In this document: positions 40,223 to 48,728 of the stretch, in pieces
How positions within the stretch are numbered: position 1 is the stretch's first letter
Layout: each line of letters opens with the position of its first letter
Origin: Sphingoaurantiacus capsulatus
GTDB lineage: Bacteria; Pseudomonadota; Alphaproteobacteria; Sphingomonadales; Sphingomonadaceae
Assembly: GCF_042648405.1 (NCBI RefSeq)
Contig: NZ_JBHRXV010000001.1
Coordinates: 62,001 to 126,000, forward strand
Direction of reading: 5' to 3'
Length of the DNA: 64,000 bases
Made by a program: the position numbers and the translations under genes
The notes under the pieces: model-generated
Databases searched by the model: none
Seen by the model: only the letters and a program-made list of their open reading frames with translations
What the model was told of the DNA's origin: nothing

Positions 40223-41707
40223 CTAGATCATCGGCGCCTCGGCCATGACCGTCGCGTCGGGCATGGTCATGCCGTGCATCTCGTCATGATCGGCACAGTC
40301 GGCCTCGAAGCAGCACGCCATGTCGTCGGGCACATCCTCATGGCCGTGCTCGCCATGATCATGGTCGTCGCCATCGTCGTGATCGTCATGACCCCCGTCG
40401 TCATCGCCGTCGCCGTCATCATGGTCGTGATGCTCGTGGGGCACGTTGTTGGTGGAGTTGCCCGCGGTCGGGATGTCGTCGCGGTCGTGAATGTTCGCAA
40501 AGACGAACGTCACGCCGAGCTGCCCGTCGAGATGGTCCTCCAGCACCTGCGAGGCGTGGAAGATGAAGTGGCTGCCGCTCAGCTCCGCCTTTTCCACGCC
40601 GAGCAGGATGAGCTGCTGGTTGGTGGTGGCGTTGGTGATCACCACGCCTTCGGGGCTGTCGTACATGCGGATCAGCTCGCGGGTGGCGAAGTAGCGGAAG
40701 TCGACCTTGTCGGTTTCCGGATCGAACTCCATCCGGTCGACCTGCCCCACTTCGTGCGAGCGGGCATAGACAGTGTTCGGCTCCTCATGGATGCCGCGCT
40801 CCCACGCCAGCGCGCCCGACACGTCCTCGCGGAGGTGCTGGTTGCCGATCGGCGTGAAATTGTCGACGTCCAGATCGGCCAGCCGCACGCCCTGCACAAT
40901 CAGCACGTTGCTGTTCCACGGGTCGCGGAAGCCGACGCCCTGCGGCGTGTCGATGATGATGAACGCGTGCACCGAATGGATGCCGAAATCGAGGTAGTCG
41001 GTGGTGACGTCGAAATCGGTGATGTCCGGGCCGGCCGGGAAGATCTGATAGACATTCTCCGGCGGCGGGGGTGGCGGCGGCGGAGGGGGCGGAGGGGGCG
41101 GAGGGGGCGGCGGCGGAACGTCGCCGTCGAGCAGCCGCTCGATGAAGTCCTGGGTGCCCGCGTCCTTGATCAGGAAATTGTCAATATCGAGCGCCTCGAT
41201 GGTGACGCCGTGCAGCATGTAGCTCTGGTTGTTGGTCGGGATGCTGATCACCACGCCATGGTCCATCTCGGCGATGGTGAACTGGCTTTGCTGGAACCAG
41301 CCGAAGTCGATCTTGTCGGTCTCGACATCGAAGTGGACCATCTTGTTCTGACCCCACGACCAGTCGATCGTGACCGTATCGCCCTCCGGCGGAGGGGGCG
41401 GCGGAGGCGGCGGCGGCGGGGGCGGCGGCGCGATGAGCTTCACCTCCCACAGATCGACCGCCGAACTGTCGCGCGCGACGATGTTGTCGAGCGACAGTTC
41501 GCTCATCTGCACACCGCTCAGCGTGTAGCTCTGGTTGTTGCCCTTGATGCGGATGACGACCTGGCCGCCCTCTTCATCGACAGTGAAATTGCTGCCGCCC
41601 ATCCAGCCGAAATCGAGCTTGTCGTGCATCGGATCGAAGGCGATCTGCGCTTGCGAACCCCAGTTCCAGCCGATCGAGACGGTCTTGCCGTGGGTATGAT
41701 TTTTCAT
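40223..41707 (-). CDS. Repeated CBM-like beta-domain protein with polyproline linkers and His/Asp-rich tail
   Basis: 494 aa from ATG 41707, with AGAGGG upstream. Four related units of about 90-100 residues are visible. Units 1 and 2 are clearest (VSIGWNWGSQAQIAFD... KLDFGWM...NNQSYTLSGV; VTIDWSWGQNKMVHFD... KIDFGWF...NNQSYMLHGV). Units 3 and 4 are more diverged (DYLDFGIHSVHAF, DKVDFRYFATRELI). Uninterrupted runs of 14 and 19 prolines separate units 1/2 and 2/3. The tail is His/Asp/Gly-rich (HDHDDGDGDDDGG), then HGHEDVPDDMACCFEADCAD. Similar units occur at the ends of secreted glycosidases. No signal peptide is seen, so export, if any, would be by type I or another leaderless route. Confidence 0.72.
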   Translation of the reverse strand: MKNHTHGKTVSIGWNWGSQAQIAFDPMHDKLDFGWMGGSNFTVDEEGGQVVIRIKGNNQSYTLSGVQMSELSLDNIVARDSSAVDLWEVKLIAPPPPPPPPPPPPPPEGDTVTIDWSWGQNKMVHFDVETDKIDFGWFQQSQFTIAEMDHGVVISIPTNNQSYMLHGVTIEALDIDNFLIKDAGTQDFIERLLDGDVPPPPPPPPPPPPPPPPPPPENVYQIFPAGPDITDFDVTTDYLDFGIHSVHAFIIIDTPQGVGFRDPWNSNVLIVQGVRLADLDVDNFTPIGNQHLREDVSGALAWERGIHEEPNTVYARSHEVGQVDRMEFDPETDKVDFRYFATRELIRMYDSPEGVVITNATTNQQLILLGVEKAELSGSHFIFHASQVLEDHLDGQLGVTFVFANIHDRDDIPTAGNSTNNVPHEHHDHDDGDGDDDGGHDDHDDGDDHDHGEHGHEDVPDDMACCFEADCADHDEMHGMTMPDATVMAEAPMI

Positions 41708-41984
41708 CCGAACCCTCTTAACGCAACGGGCGGCCGGTTGCCGGCTCGCGCCACCGGTCAGGTTGTATCGCGGGGGTCGGGACAAGCGGTTCCGCCCCCA
41801 TCGCAAAGTTCCGGGGGGACTTTCGTGGGGGTCTCAAATACGCGGCCAACGATCGCCGAAAGTCGGGCGCCGCGCTTGTAATCGGCGGCCCCAGGGCCGA
41901 TATGAAAGGCATCATCGGCAAGGGGAACCCAGGCGCCGGTGACTGAGGGCTCGCTGCCCCCGCCTGCAACGACAGGCGGCTTCC

Positions 41985-42275
41985 ATGCTCAGCGTTGAAT
42001 CGAGTCGGGCGCGCGAAAAGCGGCCGCTGATCGCCTATCGCCTGACATATCAACCGCATGGCAGCGAGGCGCGCTTCGACAGCCAGTTCGACGCGCCGGA
42101 TATCGAGGCCGCCTACGAGAAGGCCGGCGCGCTGATCGCCGCCAATGTCGGCCACCCCGACGCCTTCGTGATGTTCGACGCGGCGACCGGCGAGGCGACC
42201 ATCGGCGCCGGCTATCGCTCATGGCGCTGCAGCTTCGTGCTGACCGCGCAATCCACCCGAGAGGAGAGCCTGTGA
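41985..42275 (+). CDS. Hypothetical protein (96 aa)
   Basis: Soluble, with no signal or membrane segment. The body reads LIAYRLTYQPHGSEARFDSQ, then IEAAYEKAGALIAANVGHPD and AFVMFDAATGEATIGAGYRS, a compact alpha/beta composition. I do not recognise a family. The 277-bp gap before it holds the promoters for this gene and the divergent repeat protein, plus a CCGCCTG-CAACGA-CAGGCGG hairpin at 41958-41977, close to the start. The stop overlaps the next start (GTGA), so it is coupled to the 77-aa gene. Confidence 0.55.
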   Translation: MLSVESSRAREKRPLIAYRLTYQPHGSEARFDSQFDAPDIEAAYEKAGALIAANVGHPDAFVMFDAATGEATIGAGYRSWRCSFVLTAQSTREESL

Positions 42276-42505
42276 AAATGCAACGCGCGCCCAAGCGCTA
42301 TGCCGGCGCCGAGCCGCTCGACCGCGAGCAGGTGCGCCGCCGCGGCCTCGCCGTCCGCTATGCCAGCGTTTCGCTCGGCGACACCGCCGCCGCGCTCGCC
42401 TTCCTCAACGAAGCGCATGACGGCCTCGGCGGCCGCCCCATTGATATCGCCACTGCCAGCGAGGACGGCCTCGAAGCCGTCCGCGTGATGCTGGAGCCCG
42501 CCTAG
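42272..42505 (+). CDS. Hypothetical protein (77 aa), coupled to the preceding gene
   Basis: It starts at GTG 42272, with GAGGAG 5 nt upstream. ATG 42278 is an alternative but is further from the ribosome site. It is a charged small protein (RYAGAEPLDREQVRRRGLAV, then LAFLNEAHDGLGGRPIDIAT) ending VRVMLEPA. Small size and coupling to another small soluble protein suggest a two-protein module, but no toxin or antitoxin signature is visible. The stop codon overlaps the convergent 42502 gene stop by 3 bp. Confidence 0.55.
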   Translation: MKMQRAPKRYAGAEPLDREQVRRRGLAVRYASVSLGDTAAALAFLNEAHDGLGGRPIDIATASEDGLEAVRVMLEPA

Positions 42506-42930
42506 CCCTCAGCGGCGATGCCGTCGTCGATCTTCACGCTGATGCGGTGAATGTCGTCGACCTCGGCATGTTCCGTCGGCTGGGTGAAGGTCAAACTGCT
42601 CAGATTCCCGCGCAACAGCCACACCTGCCCCTGCAGTGACGACAAGGTCGCGCGCGAGTTGACGTTGAACCGCGCCAGCATGACGTCGCCGTCGGCGGCA
42701 GTCAGCCGCGTCTCCTCCGGAAACAACAGCTTGCCGCCCGCCCGCTGCTCGGTGGCGATCGCCTTTCCGCTGTCGCGGCGGCGCACGTCGGTGATCGCCG
42801 CGACCCGCGCCTCGAACTTGGCGCGCAAGGGTTCGTCGAGCGCCTGCGCGACGGCGTCGAGGATGGCCTGTTCATAGGGCGTGAAGCCGCCCGACTGGCC
42901 GCGGAGGAAGGAGGCGATGGCGTTGAACAT
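42502..42930 (-). CDS. Hypothetical protein (142 aa)
   Basis: Soluble, starting MFNAIASFLRGQSGGFTPYE. A helical N-terminal half (ILDAVAQALDEPLRAKFEAR) is followed by a beta-rich half (DVMLARFNVNSRATLSSLQG, VWLLRGNLSSLTFTQPTEHA). It has no catalytic signature that I recognise. It ends tail-to-tail with the 42272 gene, sharing three bases. It lies 33 bp upstream of the YceI gene on the same strand and may be co-transcribed with it. Confidence 0.55.
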   Translation of the reverse strand: MFNAIASFLRGQSGGFTPYEQAILDAVAQALDEPLRAKFEARVAAITDVRRRDSGKAIATEQRAGGKLLFPEETRLTAADGDVMLARFNVNSRATLSSLQGQVWLLRGNLSSLTFTQPTEHAEVDDIHRISVKIDDGIAAEG

Positions 42931-42963
42931 CGCCGCCTTCTAGCCGCAGCCGATGCGACCCCG

Positions 42964-43593
42964 CTACTTTTCGAACGCGGCGGCGATCTCGAGCTTCACT
43001 TCGTCGGACACCATCGGCACGCCGAAGCCGATACCGAACTCGCTGCGCTTGATGACGCCATTGGCGCGGAAGCCCACCGTTTCCTTGTTGCCCATCTGCG
43101 GCGGGGCCTTGCCGGCGCCGTAGAAGGTGGCGTTGAGCGTCACCGGCTTGGTCACGCCGTTAAGCGTCAGGTTGCCAGCGATCGTCGCGCCCTGCCCCTT
43201 CGGCGTCACCTTGGTCGAGACGAAGGTCGCGTCGGCGGGCGAGGCGCCGAAGAAGTCGGCCTTGGCGCCCTGGGCGGCGGGCTTCAGCAGATGCTGGGTC
43301 AGGCCGGCGCTGGCCGTGGTCACCTTCGACACCGGGATCTTTACCGACACCTTGGCGTCGCCGAGCTTCTTCGGGTCGAGCGTCAAGGTGCCGGTCACGT
43401 CGCCGAAGATGCCGAAATAGGGCGAGAAGCCGAGGTGATCGACCTCCCACTTCACCAGTGTATGCCCCGCGTCCGCCGTGTAGGTGCCGCCGGTGATGCC
43501 GGCGACGGTGCGCGAGCCCGGCACACTGGGCGCCTGCGCGATGGCGGGGGCGGCAAGGCCGAGCGCGAGAAGGCCGATCAGGACGGGGCGCAT
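42964..43593 (-). CDS. YceI family periplasmic protein
   Basis: 209 aa. The signal peptide is LIGLLALGLAAPAIAQ (~20). It has the YceI lipocalin-like fold: GTYTADAGHTLVKWEVDHLG, FSPYFGIFGDVTGTLTLDPK, then GNLTLNGVTKPVTLNATFYG and RANGVIKRSEFGIGFGVPMV, ending VKLEIAAAFEK. YceI proteins bind polyisoprenoid or fatty ligands in the periplasm and are linked to stress or quinone handling. The ordering and the SEFGIGFGVP end are the family signature. Confidence 0.93.
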   Translation of the reverse strand: MRPVLIGLLALGLAAPAIAQAPSVPGSRTVAGITGGTYTADAGHTLVKWEVDHLGFSPYFGIFGDVTGTLTLDPKKLGDAKVSVKIPVSKVTTASAGLTQHLLKPAAQGAKADFFGASPADATFVSTKVTPKGQGATIAGNLTLNGVTKPVTLNATFYGAGKAPPQMGNKETVGFRANGVIKRSEFGIGFGVPMVSDEVKLEIAAAFEK

Positions 43594-43645
43594 ATCTGTC
43601 TCTCCGGATGCTGGGGGTCAGGGGTTGAACGCCAGAATAGCGCGA

Positions 43646-44665
43646 TCAGTTCTTCAGTCCGGTGACATATTGTTTCACCAGCGCAATCCCCTCTTCGTGG
43701 GAGAGCGTCCGCCCGAGTTCGGGCATCATCACACCGGGCTCCTCCGATTCCATGCGGTGGACGAGGATCGAGCGCTCGGGCTGGCCGGGGGCGATGGCAT
43801 AGTCGAGGTCGGCGCTGGCGCGGCCGGCGGCGACCGGGCGCTTGCCGATGCCGTGCGCGACGCGGTCGGGCTGGTCCCATTCCAGAAACAGTCCGGAGTT
43901 GGACGCGGGCCCCTTGGCGTTGTGGCAATGGGCGCAGTTCACGTCGATGTACGCCTGCGCGCGGATCGCGGCGGGGGCTTTCACGTCGTCCCATGCGGGC
44001 ACCTTCGGCACCGCGGTTGCCTTTCCCATCAGGCCGAGGCGGGTCCAGCTTGCCAGTTGCGCCTCGCCGAGATTCCACGCCTTGGGACCGATCGGGATGA
44101 TCTCGCCCGACGAGGCATGGCAGCCCTTGCACTGGTTGACGTTGGGCACGCTCCAGCGGACCTGCTTCCGGCTGCCGTCGCTATGCGTCCAGGCGGCATC
44201 GACCTTGGTCCCGGCCTTCTTCAGCACCGCCTCGGTCCCGTCGGCGTTCCACACATAGGGCCACGCCACCCACCGCGCCGCCTGCCGCACCAGCAGCCGC
44301 GTTTCGAGGAAGCGCTCGGGCGAGCCCTTCACACGCATGTCGGCGGGGTAGGCGAAGGTCTTCACCAGCGTGGTGCCGACCGGGAAGTCGAGCACGCCGG
44401 TGCCGCGGTAGCCGATGGTCTTGCCCGGCGGCACGAAGACGTAGCGGTGCTTCAGCGCATAGTCGGAGAACAGCGGGGTATTGAGCGTGTAGGGCGTGAC
44501 CCGCCCGTTCGGCTGCGTCGCCTTCGCGTCGGTGAACAGCCGGTAGGCGGCGAGCGTCGGCGCCGGGTCCGCCGCCAGCAGCGCATCGACCGCCACCGGC
44601 GCGGGCTGCGCGGCAACGAGGGTGACGCTGGCGAGGGCGAGGAACGGACGCTTCACGATCGACAT
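43646..44665 (-). CDS. SO2930/HNE_0200-family diheme c-type cytochrome
   Basis: 339 aa from ATG 44665. The frame further upstream is encoded by a repeat. The signal peptide ends near VAAQPAPV. Two CxxCH haem sites are present: NQCKGCHASSGEIIPIG (~200) and NCAHCHNAKGPASNSGLFLE (~250). Between and before them are NTPLFSDYALKHRYVFVPPG and FPVGTTLVKTFAYP, typical of this family. The family recurrently neighbours parallel beta-helix proteins, as here. An electron-transfer role for oxidation of an extracytoplasmic substrate is a guess. Confidence 0.88.
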   Translation of the reverse strand: MSIVKRPFLALASVTLVAAQPAPVAVDALLAADPAPTLAAYRLFTDAKATQPNGRVTPYTLNTPLFSDYALKHRYVFVPPGKTIGYRGTGVLDFPVGTTLVKTFAYPADMRVKGSPERFLETRLLVRQAARWVAWPYVWNADGTEAVLKKAGTKVDAAWTHSDGSRKQVRWSVPNVNQCKGCHASSGEIIPIGPKAWNLGEAQLASWTRLGLMGKATAVPKVPAWDDVKAPAAIRAQAYIDVNCAHCHNAKGPASNSGLFLEWDQPDRVAHGIGKRPVAAGRASADLDYAIAPGQPERSILVHRMESEEPGVMMPELGRTLSHEEGIALVKQYVTGLKN

Positions 44666-44676
44666 ACAACTTTCTT

Positions 44677-44780
44677 TGTCATCCCCGCGAAGGCGGGGAC
44701 CCAGTCCACCACGAAAAACTTGCCAGCGTTGCTGGCGCAATTTGCCTTGGGCTGGGTCCCCGCCTGCGCGGGGATGACAG
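44677..44780. repeat. Paired palindromic intergenic repeat, copy 6 (CCCCGCG subtype)
   Basis: Left arm GTCATCCCCGCGAAGGCGG, right arm CCCCGCCTGCGCGGGGATGAC. The right arm has changed TTCG to TGCG in its loop while the stem bases are kept. It lies between the beta-helix gene and the cytochrome gene inside a conserved same-strand pair. Confidence 0.87.
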
Positions 44781-44786
44781 AATAGC

Positions 44787-46007
44787 TTACTTCACCCCCG
44801 GCTGATCCGCCGGCAAGGTCACCGCCACGATCGGGCTGGCCGCCGTGGTCGGCACGTCGATCACCGCCGGCTTGGCCTTGGACGGGTCGCCCGGCGCGGT
44901 CGGCATGCCGAAGCTCATCACCTTGCCGCCGGCAAACGCCAGCCTGACCTTCTCGCCCTTCGCCTGGCCGTCGATCGTCCAGCCTTCGGCGCCGTCCCAC
45001 ACCACCGGCGGCAGCGCGCCGCCCGCGGCGGCGGCGAGCTGCTTGCCGCCGGGGAAGCCGGGGTCCCAGCCGCCCTTGCCGAACTGGTTGGCGCCGATGA
45101 ACACCTCGCGCGGCAGCGGATTGTAGGTCTTGTCCTTGATCTCCTGCGAATAAGCGATGACCATCACGTGCGCCGTCGCGTTGCCGTCGAATTCATTGTC
45201 GAAGACATGGACGTTGCGGTTGGCCATCACCATCACGCCGGTGCCCATCGGCACCGAGGCGACGATGTTGCCCTTCGGCGCGAAATTGGGCGTGTCGTTG
45301 GCCACCACCTTGTTGCGGAAGATGCGCGTCGAATGACCGCCCATCTGCGGCAGGTTTGGCAGGTCGAACACCAGGATCGCGCCGGTGTTGCGGGTGGTGA
45401 CATTGTCGTGGACGTCGGCGTTCATCGAATTCTCGATCTCGATGCCGGCGACATTGAACTCGGCCAGCGAGTTCTTGACGACGATGTTCTTCGACTGACC
45501 GACATAGATGCCGGCGTCCGAGGCGCCGCGCACCGTGACCTTGTCGACCAGCACGTTGGTCGAGCTGACCGGATAGACGCCATAGGCGCCGTTGGTGGCT
45601 TTGGGCCCGCCGGTCCATTCGACGCGCAAATCGTGGAAGGTGATGCGATCCGACCCCTTCGACTTGATGCCGTCGCCCTTCGAATCTTCGACGGCGAAGC
45701 CAGTGAGCAGCACGCGGTCGGAAGTGACGAGCAGTCCCTCGCCCGCGCCGGTCTGGCCCTTGAACGACAGGATGGTCTTGTCCGTCCCCGCGCCTTTCAC
45801 GGTGACGTTGTCGACATCGAGCGACAGGCCTTCGTCGAGCGCGAATGTGCCCGCCGGCAGCTCGATCACGTCGCCGGGCTTGGCCTCGATCAGCGCCGTC
45901 TGGATCGCCTCGCGGGCGTCGCCCGTAACATTGACGGTGATGGTCTTCGCCAGAGCCGGCGTAGCCGATGCGGCGAGCAGCGCCGCGATGAGCAGCGTTT
46001 TGGTCAT
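44787..46007 (-). CDS. Parallel beta-helix repeat protein (TIGR03805-like)
   Basis: 406 aa with a signal peptide (LLIAALLAASATPALA). Repeated short strands with Asn ladders (VTVRGASDAGIYVGQSKNIV, VAGIEIENSMNADVHDNVTT, RNTGAILVFDLPNLPQMGGH) mark a right-handed parallel beta-helix, the fold of polysaccharide lyases and epimerases. The C-terminal ~90 residues form a separate Pro-rich domain. The pairing with the downstream diheme cytochrome is a known conserved neighbourhood. The natural substrate is not known to me; a polysaccharide or cell-surface polymer fits the fold. Confidence 0.88.
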   Translation of the reverse strand: MTKTLLIAALLAASATPALAKTITVNVTGDAREAIQTALIEAKPGDVIELPAGTFALDEGLSLDVDNVTVKGAGTDKTILSFKGQTGAGEGLLVTSDRVLLTGFAVEDSKGDGIKSKGSDRITFHDLRVEWTGGPKATNGAYGVYPVSSTNVLVDKVTVRGASDAGIYVGQSKNIVVKNSLAEFNVAGIEIENSMNADVHDNVTTRNTGAILVFDLPNLPQMGGHSTRIFRNKVVANDTPNFAPKGNIVASVPMGTGVMVMANRNVHVFDNEFDGNATAHVMVIAYSQEIKDKTYNPLPREVFIGANQFGKGGWDPGFPGGKQLAAAAGGALPPVVWDGAEGWTIDGQAKGEKVRLAFAGGKVMSFGMPTAPGDPSKAKPAVIDVPTTAASPIVAVTLPADQPGVK

Positions 46008-46035
46008 GTGAATCCTCCCCAGGGTTCTTGCCTCC

Positions 46036-46064
46036 TATAATGGCAAGTTGACCGGCCCTGCCAA
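46036..46064 (-). promoter_or_regulatory. Candidate promoter for the beta-helix/cytochrome pair
   Basis: On the minus strand, TTGGCA (46064-46059) and ATTATA (46041-46036) are separated by 17 bp. This places a start site near 46029, about 20 nt upstream of the ATG at 46007, with GGGGAGGA between. Confidence 0.45.
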
Positions 46065-46111
46065 GCAGGCGTTTCCTGTAGGTAATCGACCAACCCTGGG
46101 GAGGGACGGCA

Positions 46112-47851
46112 ATGCATGACATGGTGATCCGCGGCGGAACGATCGTCGATGGAACGGGACGGCCGGCGTTCGTCGGCGACGTGGCGATCGACGGCGGCCG
46201 TATCACGGTGGTCGGCAAGGTGGCGGCGCAGGGGCGCGAGGAGATCGACGCGACCGGCCACCTCGTCACGCCGGGCTTCGTCGACATCCACACCCATTAT
46301 GACGGGCAGGCGACCTGGGACCCGGTGCTGGCGCCCTCGTCGTGGCACGGCGTCACCTCGATCGTCATGGGCAATTGCGGCGTCGGCTTCGCGCCCGCCG
46401 CGCCGGACAAGCATGAGTGGCTGATCGGCCTGATGGAGGGTGTCGAGGACATCCCCGGCACCGCGCTCGCCGAAGGGATGAGCTGGGGCTGGGAGAGTTT
46501 CCCCGAATATCTCGACGCGCTGGAGAAAATGCCGCGCACCGTCGACGTCGGCACCCATGTCCCGCACGGCGCGGTGCGCGCCTATGTGATGGGCGAGCGC
46601 GGCGCGCGGAACGAGGAAGCGACACCCGCCGACATTTCGGCGATGGCCCGAATCGTCGAGGAAGGCCTCAACGCCGGCGCGCTCGGCTTCTCGACCAGCC
46701 GCACCATGCTGCACCGCGCGGTCGACGGCGAGGTGGTGCCGGGCACCTACGCCAACCGCGACGAGCTGCTCGGCATCGGCGAAGGGCTGGCGCGCGCCGG
46801 GCATGGCGTGTTCGAGATGGCGTCGGACCTCAACCCTTGCGCCGAGGAATTCGCCTGGATGAAGGACGTCTCCATCCAGACCGGCATGCCGGTGAGCTTC
46901 GCGCTGCTGCAATCGCCGCTGGACGATGAGGGCTGGCGCGACCAGCTCGCGCGCACCGATGCGGCCAATGCCGAAGGGGCGAAGGTAACGGCGCAGATCG
47001 CGCTGCGCGGCACCGGCGTCGTGATGAACTGGCGCACCACCGCCCACCCCTTCATCACCCGCGCCAGCTGGAAGGCGATCGCGGAGAAGCCGTGGGCCGA
47101 GCAACTCGCCGCGCTGAAGGACCCGGCGTTCAAGGCGCAGCTGCTCGCCGACCCGGCCGAGCGGCCCGAGATCGAGAACGGGCTCACCGACATCCTGCTG
47201 CACGGCTGGGCGATGCAATATCCGCTCGGCGACGACCCGGATTATGAGCCGGCGCGCGAGGACAGCGTCGCCGGCATCGCCGAGCGGTATGGCCGCAACC
47301 CCGAGGAGGTCGCCTACGACCTGATGACGGCGGACGAGGGCCGCGGCTTCATCTACCTGCCGATCCTCAACTATGCCGACGGCCACCTCGACCATGTCCG
47401 CGAGCTGCTGCACCACCCGTCGACGGTGGTGAGCCTGTCCGACGGCGGCGCGCATTGCGGCGTCATCTGCGACGCCGCCTCGCCGACCTTCATGCTGACC
47501 CACTGGACCCGCGACCGATCGCGCGGCGAGCGCATCCCGGTCGAGCTGGCGGTGAAGCGGCAAACGTGGGACACTGCGGCGATGTACGGCCTCGACGACC
47601 GCGGCCGGCTCATCCCCGGGCTGATCGCCGACGTGAACGTCATCGACTACGACCGGCTCCGGCTCAACAAGCCCTACATCGCCTACGACCTGCCGGCGGG
47701 TGGGCGGCGCCTGCTGCAGACGGCCGAGGGCTATGTGGCGACGGTGAAGTCGGGCGTGGTGACCTTCCGCGAGGGGCAGCATACCGGCGCGGTACCCGGC
47801 AAGCTGATCCGCGGCCCGCAAGCGGAGCCGTTGCGGCAGGCGGCGGAGTAA
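46112..47851 (+). CDS. N-acyl-D-amino-acid deacylase/amidohydrolase
   Basis: 579 aa. It is a TIM-barrel amidohydrolase of the D-aminoacylase group (MHDMVIRGGTIVDGTGRPAF). Metal-site motifs: PGFVDIHTHYDGQ (His-x-His), then SIVMGNCGVGFAPA with the bridging Cys typical of D-aminoacylases, ATLS-like GALGFSTSRTMLHRA, and LSDGGAHCGVICDAASP near the C-terminus (catalytic Asp). It would release D-amino acids from N-acyl precursors. Good ribosome site GGGAGGGAC. It is divergent from the beta-helix gene. No signal peptide, so cytoplasmic. Confidence 0.88.
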   Translation: MHDMVIRGGTIVDGTGRPAFVGDVAIDGGRITVVGKVAAQGREEIDATGHLVTPGFVDIHTHYDGQATWDPVLAPSSWHGVTSIVMGNCGVGFAPAAPDKHEWLIGLMEGVEDIPGTALAEGMSWGWESFPEYLDALEKMPRTVDVGTHVPHGAVRAYVMGERGARNEEATPADISAMARIVEEGLNAGALGFSTSRTMLHRAVDGEVVPGTYANRDELLGIGEGLARAGHGVFEMASDLNPCAEEFAWMKDVSIQTGMPVSFALLQSPLDDEGWRDQLARTDAANAEGAKVTAQIALRGTGVVMNWRTTAHPFITRASWKAIAEKPWAEQLAALKDPAFKAQLLADPAERPEIENGLTDILLHGWAMQYPLGDDPDYEPAREDSVAGIAERYGRNPEEVAYDLMTADEGRGFIYLPILNYADGHLDHVRELLHHPSTVVSLSDGGAHCGVICDAASPTFMLTHWTRDRSRGERIPVELAVKRQTWDTAAMYGLDDRGRLIPGLIADVNVIDYDRLRLNKPYIAYDLPAGGRRLLQTAEGYVATVKSGVVTFREGQHTGAVPGKLIRGPQAEPLRQAAE

Positions 47852-47885
47852 GACGCCGACTGCGGAGTAGAGCGCGCCGCCCGCG

Positions 47886-47929
47886 CCACACCCACACCCA
47901 CACTCACACTCACACCCACACCCACACCC
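47886..47929. repeat. CACACC hexamer microsatellite
   Basis: Seven tandem hexamers (CACACC with CACACT variants) run directly into a palindromic repeat copy. It lies in the 288-bp gap between the amidohydrolase gene and lemA. The gap holds nothing else that I can define. Confidence 0.85.
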
Positions 47930-47997
47930 GTCATACCGGCGAAAGCCGGTATCCAGACCGATCGTGGAGCTGGATACCGGCTTTCGCCGGTATGACG
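47929..47997. repeat. Paired palindromic intergenic repeat, copy 7 (ACCGGCG subtype)
   Basis: CGTCATACCGGCGAAAGCCG and CGGCTTTCGCCGGTATGACG are perfect outer complements. The centre is TATCCAGACCGATCGTGGAG followed by CTGGATA. It is adjacent to the hexamer microsatellite. Confidence 0.88.
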
Positions 47998-48139
47998 GCC
48001 CGGGGGTACAACAACATGGAAACCAAAGGCCGAACCGACGCATTTCAGTGCCAAGCCGTGACCGCCCGAGGTGTATTACCCTTGCATATCGGCTGACGCT
48101 TCTTATTTTGCGTCCGTAACCATCTGTCGAGGGGTTGAT

Positions 48140-48724
48140 ATGAACGTTCTTCGCTACGCCGTTCCGGCGGCACTCGTGCTCACCGTGTCCGGCTGCGGGA
48201 TCAACAGCATCCCGACCTATGAGGAAGAGGCGAAGGCTCGCTGGGCCGACGTGCAGGCGTCCTACCAGCGCCGCGCCGACCTCATCCCCAACCTCGTCGA
48301 GACGGTGCGCGGCTTCGCCACGCAGGAGCGCGAGGTGCTGACGCAGGTCACCGAAGCGCGCGCCAGCGCCACGCAGGTGCAGGTGACGCCTGAGCAGCTG
48401 TCCGACCCGGCGAAGGTTCAGGAATTCCAGTCGGCGCAGAACAATCTGTCGGGCGCGCTCGGCCGCTTGCTCGTGACCGTCGAGAAATATCCGGACCTGC
48501 GCAGCCAGGAGAATTTCCTCGCGCTGCAGTCGCAGCTCGAAGGCACCGAGAACCGCATCAACGTGTCGATCCGCGATTATAACGAGGCGGTGCGCCAGTA
48601 TAATACCGAAGTACGGACCTTCCCCGGTATCATCGGCGCGAAGGTCATCCACGGCGCCGAGCCGCTGACCCCCTTCCAGGCCACCACCCCCAACGCCGAC
48701 AAAGCGCCGGCGGTGAAGTTCTGA
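48140..48724 (+). CDS. lemA: LemA family protein
   Basis: 194 aa from ATG 48140, with GAGGGG upstream. The N-terminus is a lipoprotein-like signal (AALVLTVSGCGINSIPTYEE, lipid Cys near 19). The rest is the LemA helical hairpin fold: ARWADVQASYQRRADLIPNL, VETVRGFATQEREVLTQVTE, ARASATQVQVTPEQLSDPAK, ending NTEVRTFPGIIGAKVIHGAE. LemA is a membrane-associated protein of unclear function, commonly next to TPM-domain genes as seen here. The stop abuts a repeat that precedes the TPM gene. Confidence 0.95.
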   Translation: MNVLRYAVPAALVLTVSGCGINSIPTYEEEAKARWADVQASYQRRADLIPNLVETVRGFATQEREVLTQVTEARASATQVQVTPEQLSDPAKVQEFQSAQNNLSGALGRLLVTVEKYPDLRSQENFLALQSQLEGTENRINVSIRDYNEAVRQYNTEVRTFPGIIGAKVIHGAEPLTPFQATTPNADKAPAVKF

Positions 48725-48728
48725 TGCC

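Noticed and set aside
41935..41984. Possible cobalamin riboswitch before the 96-aa gene (GCTGCCCCCGC-like string)
   Set aside because: The string and the neighbouring hairpin recall the B12 box, but the expected GCCACTG element and paired helices are missing, and the downstream gene has no B12 link.
46004..48652. Minus-strand open frame opposite the amidohydrolase and lemA
   Set aside because: It crosses two real genes, a microsatellite and a repeat, and has no domain.
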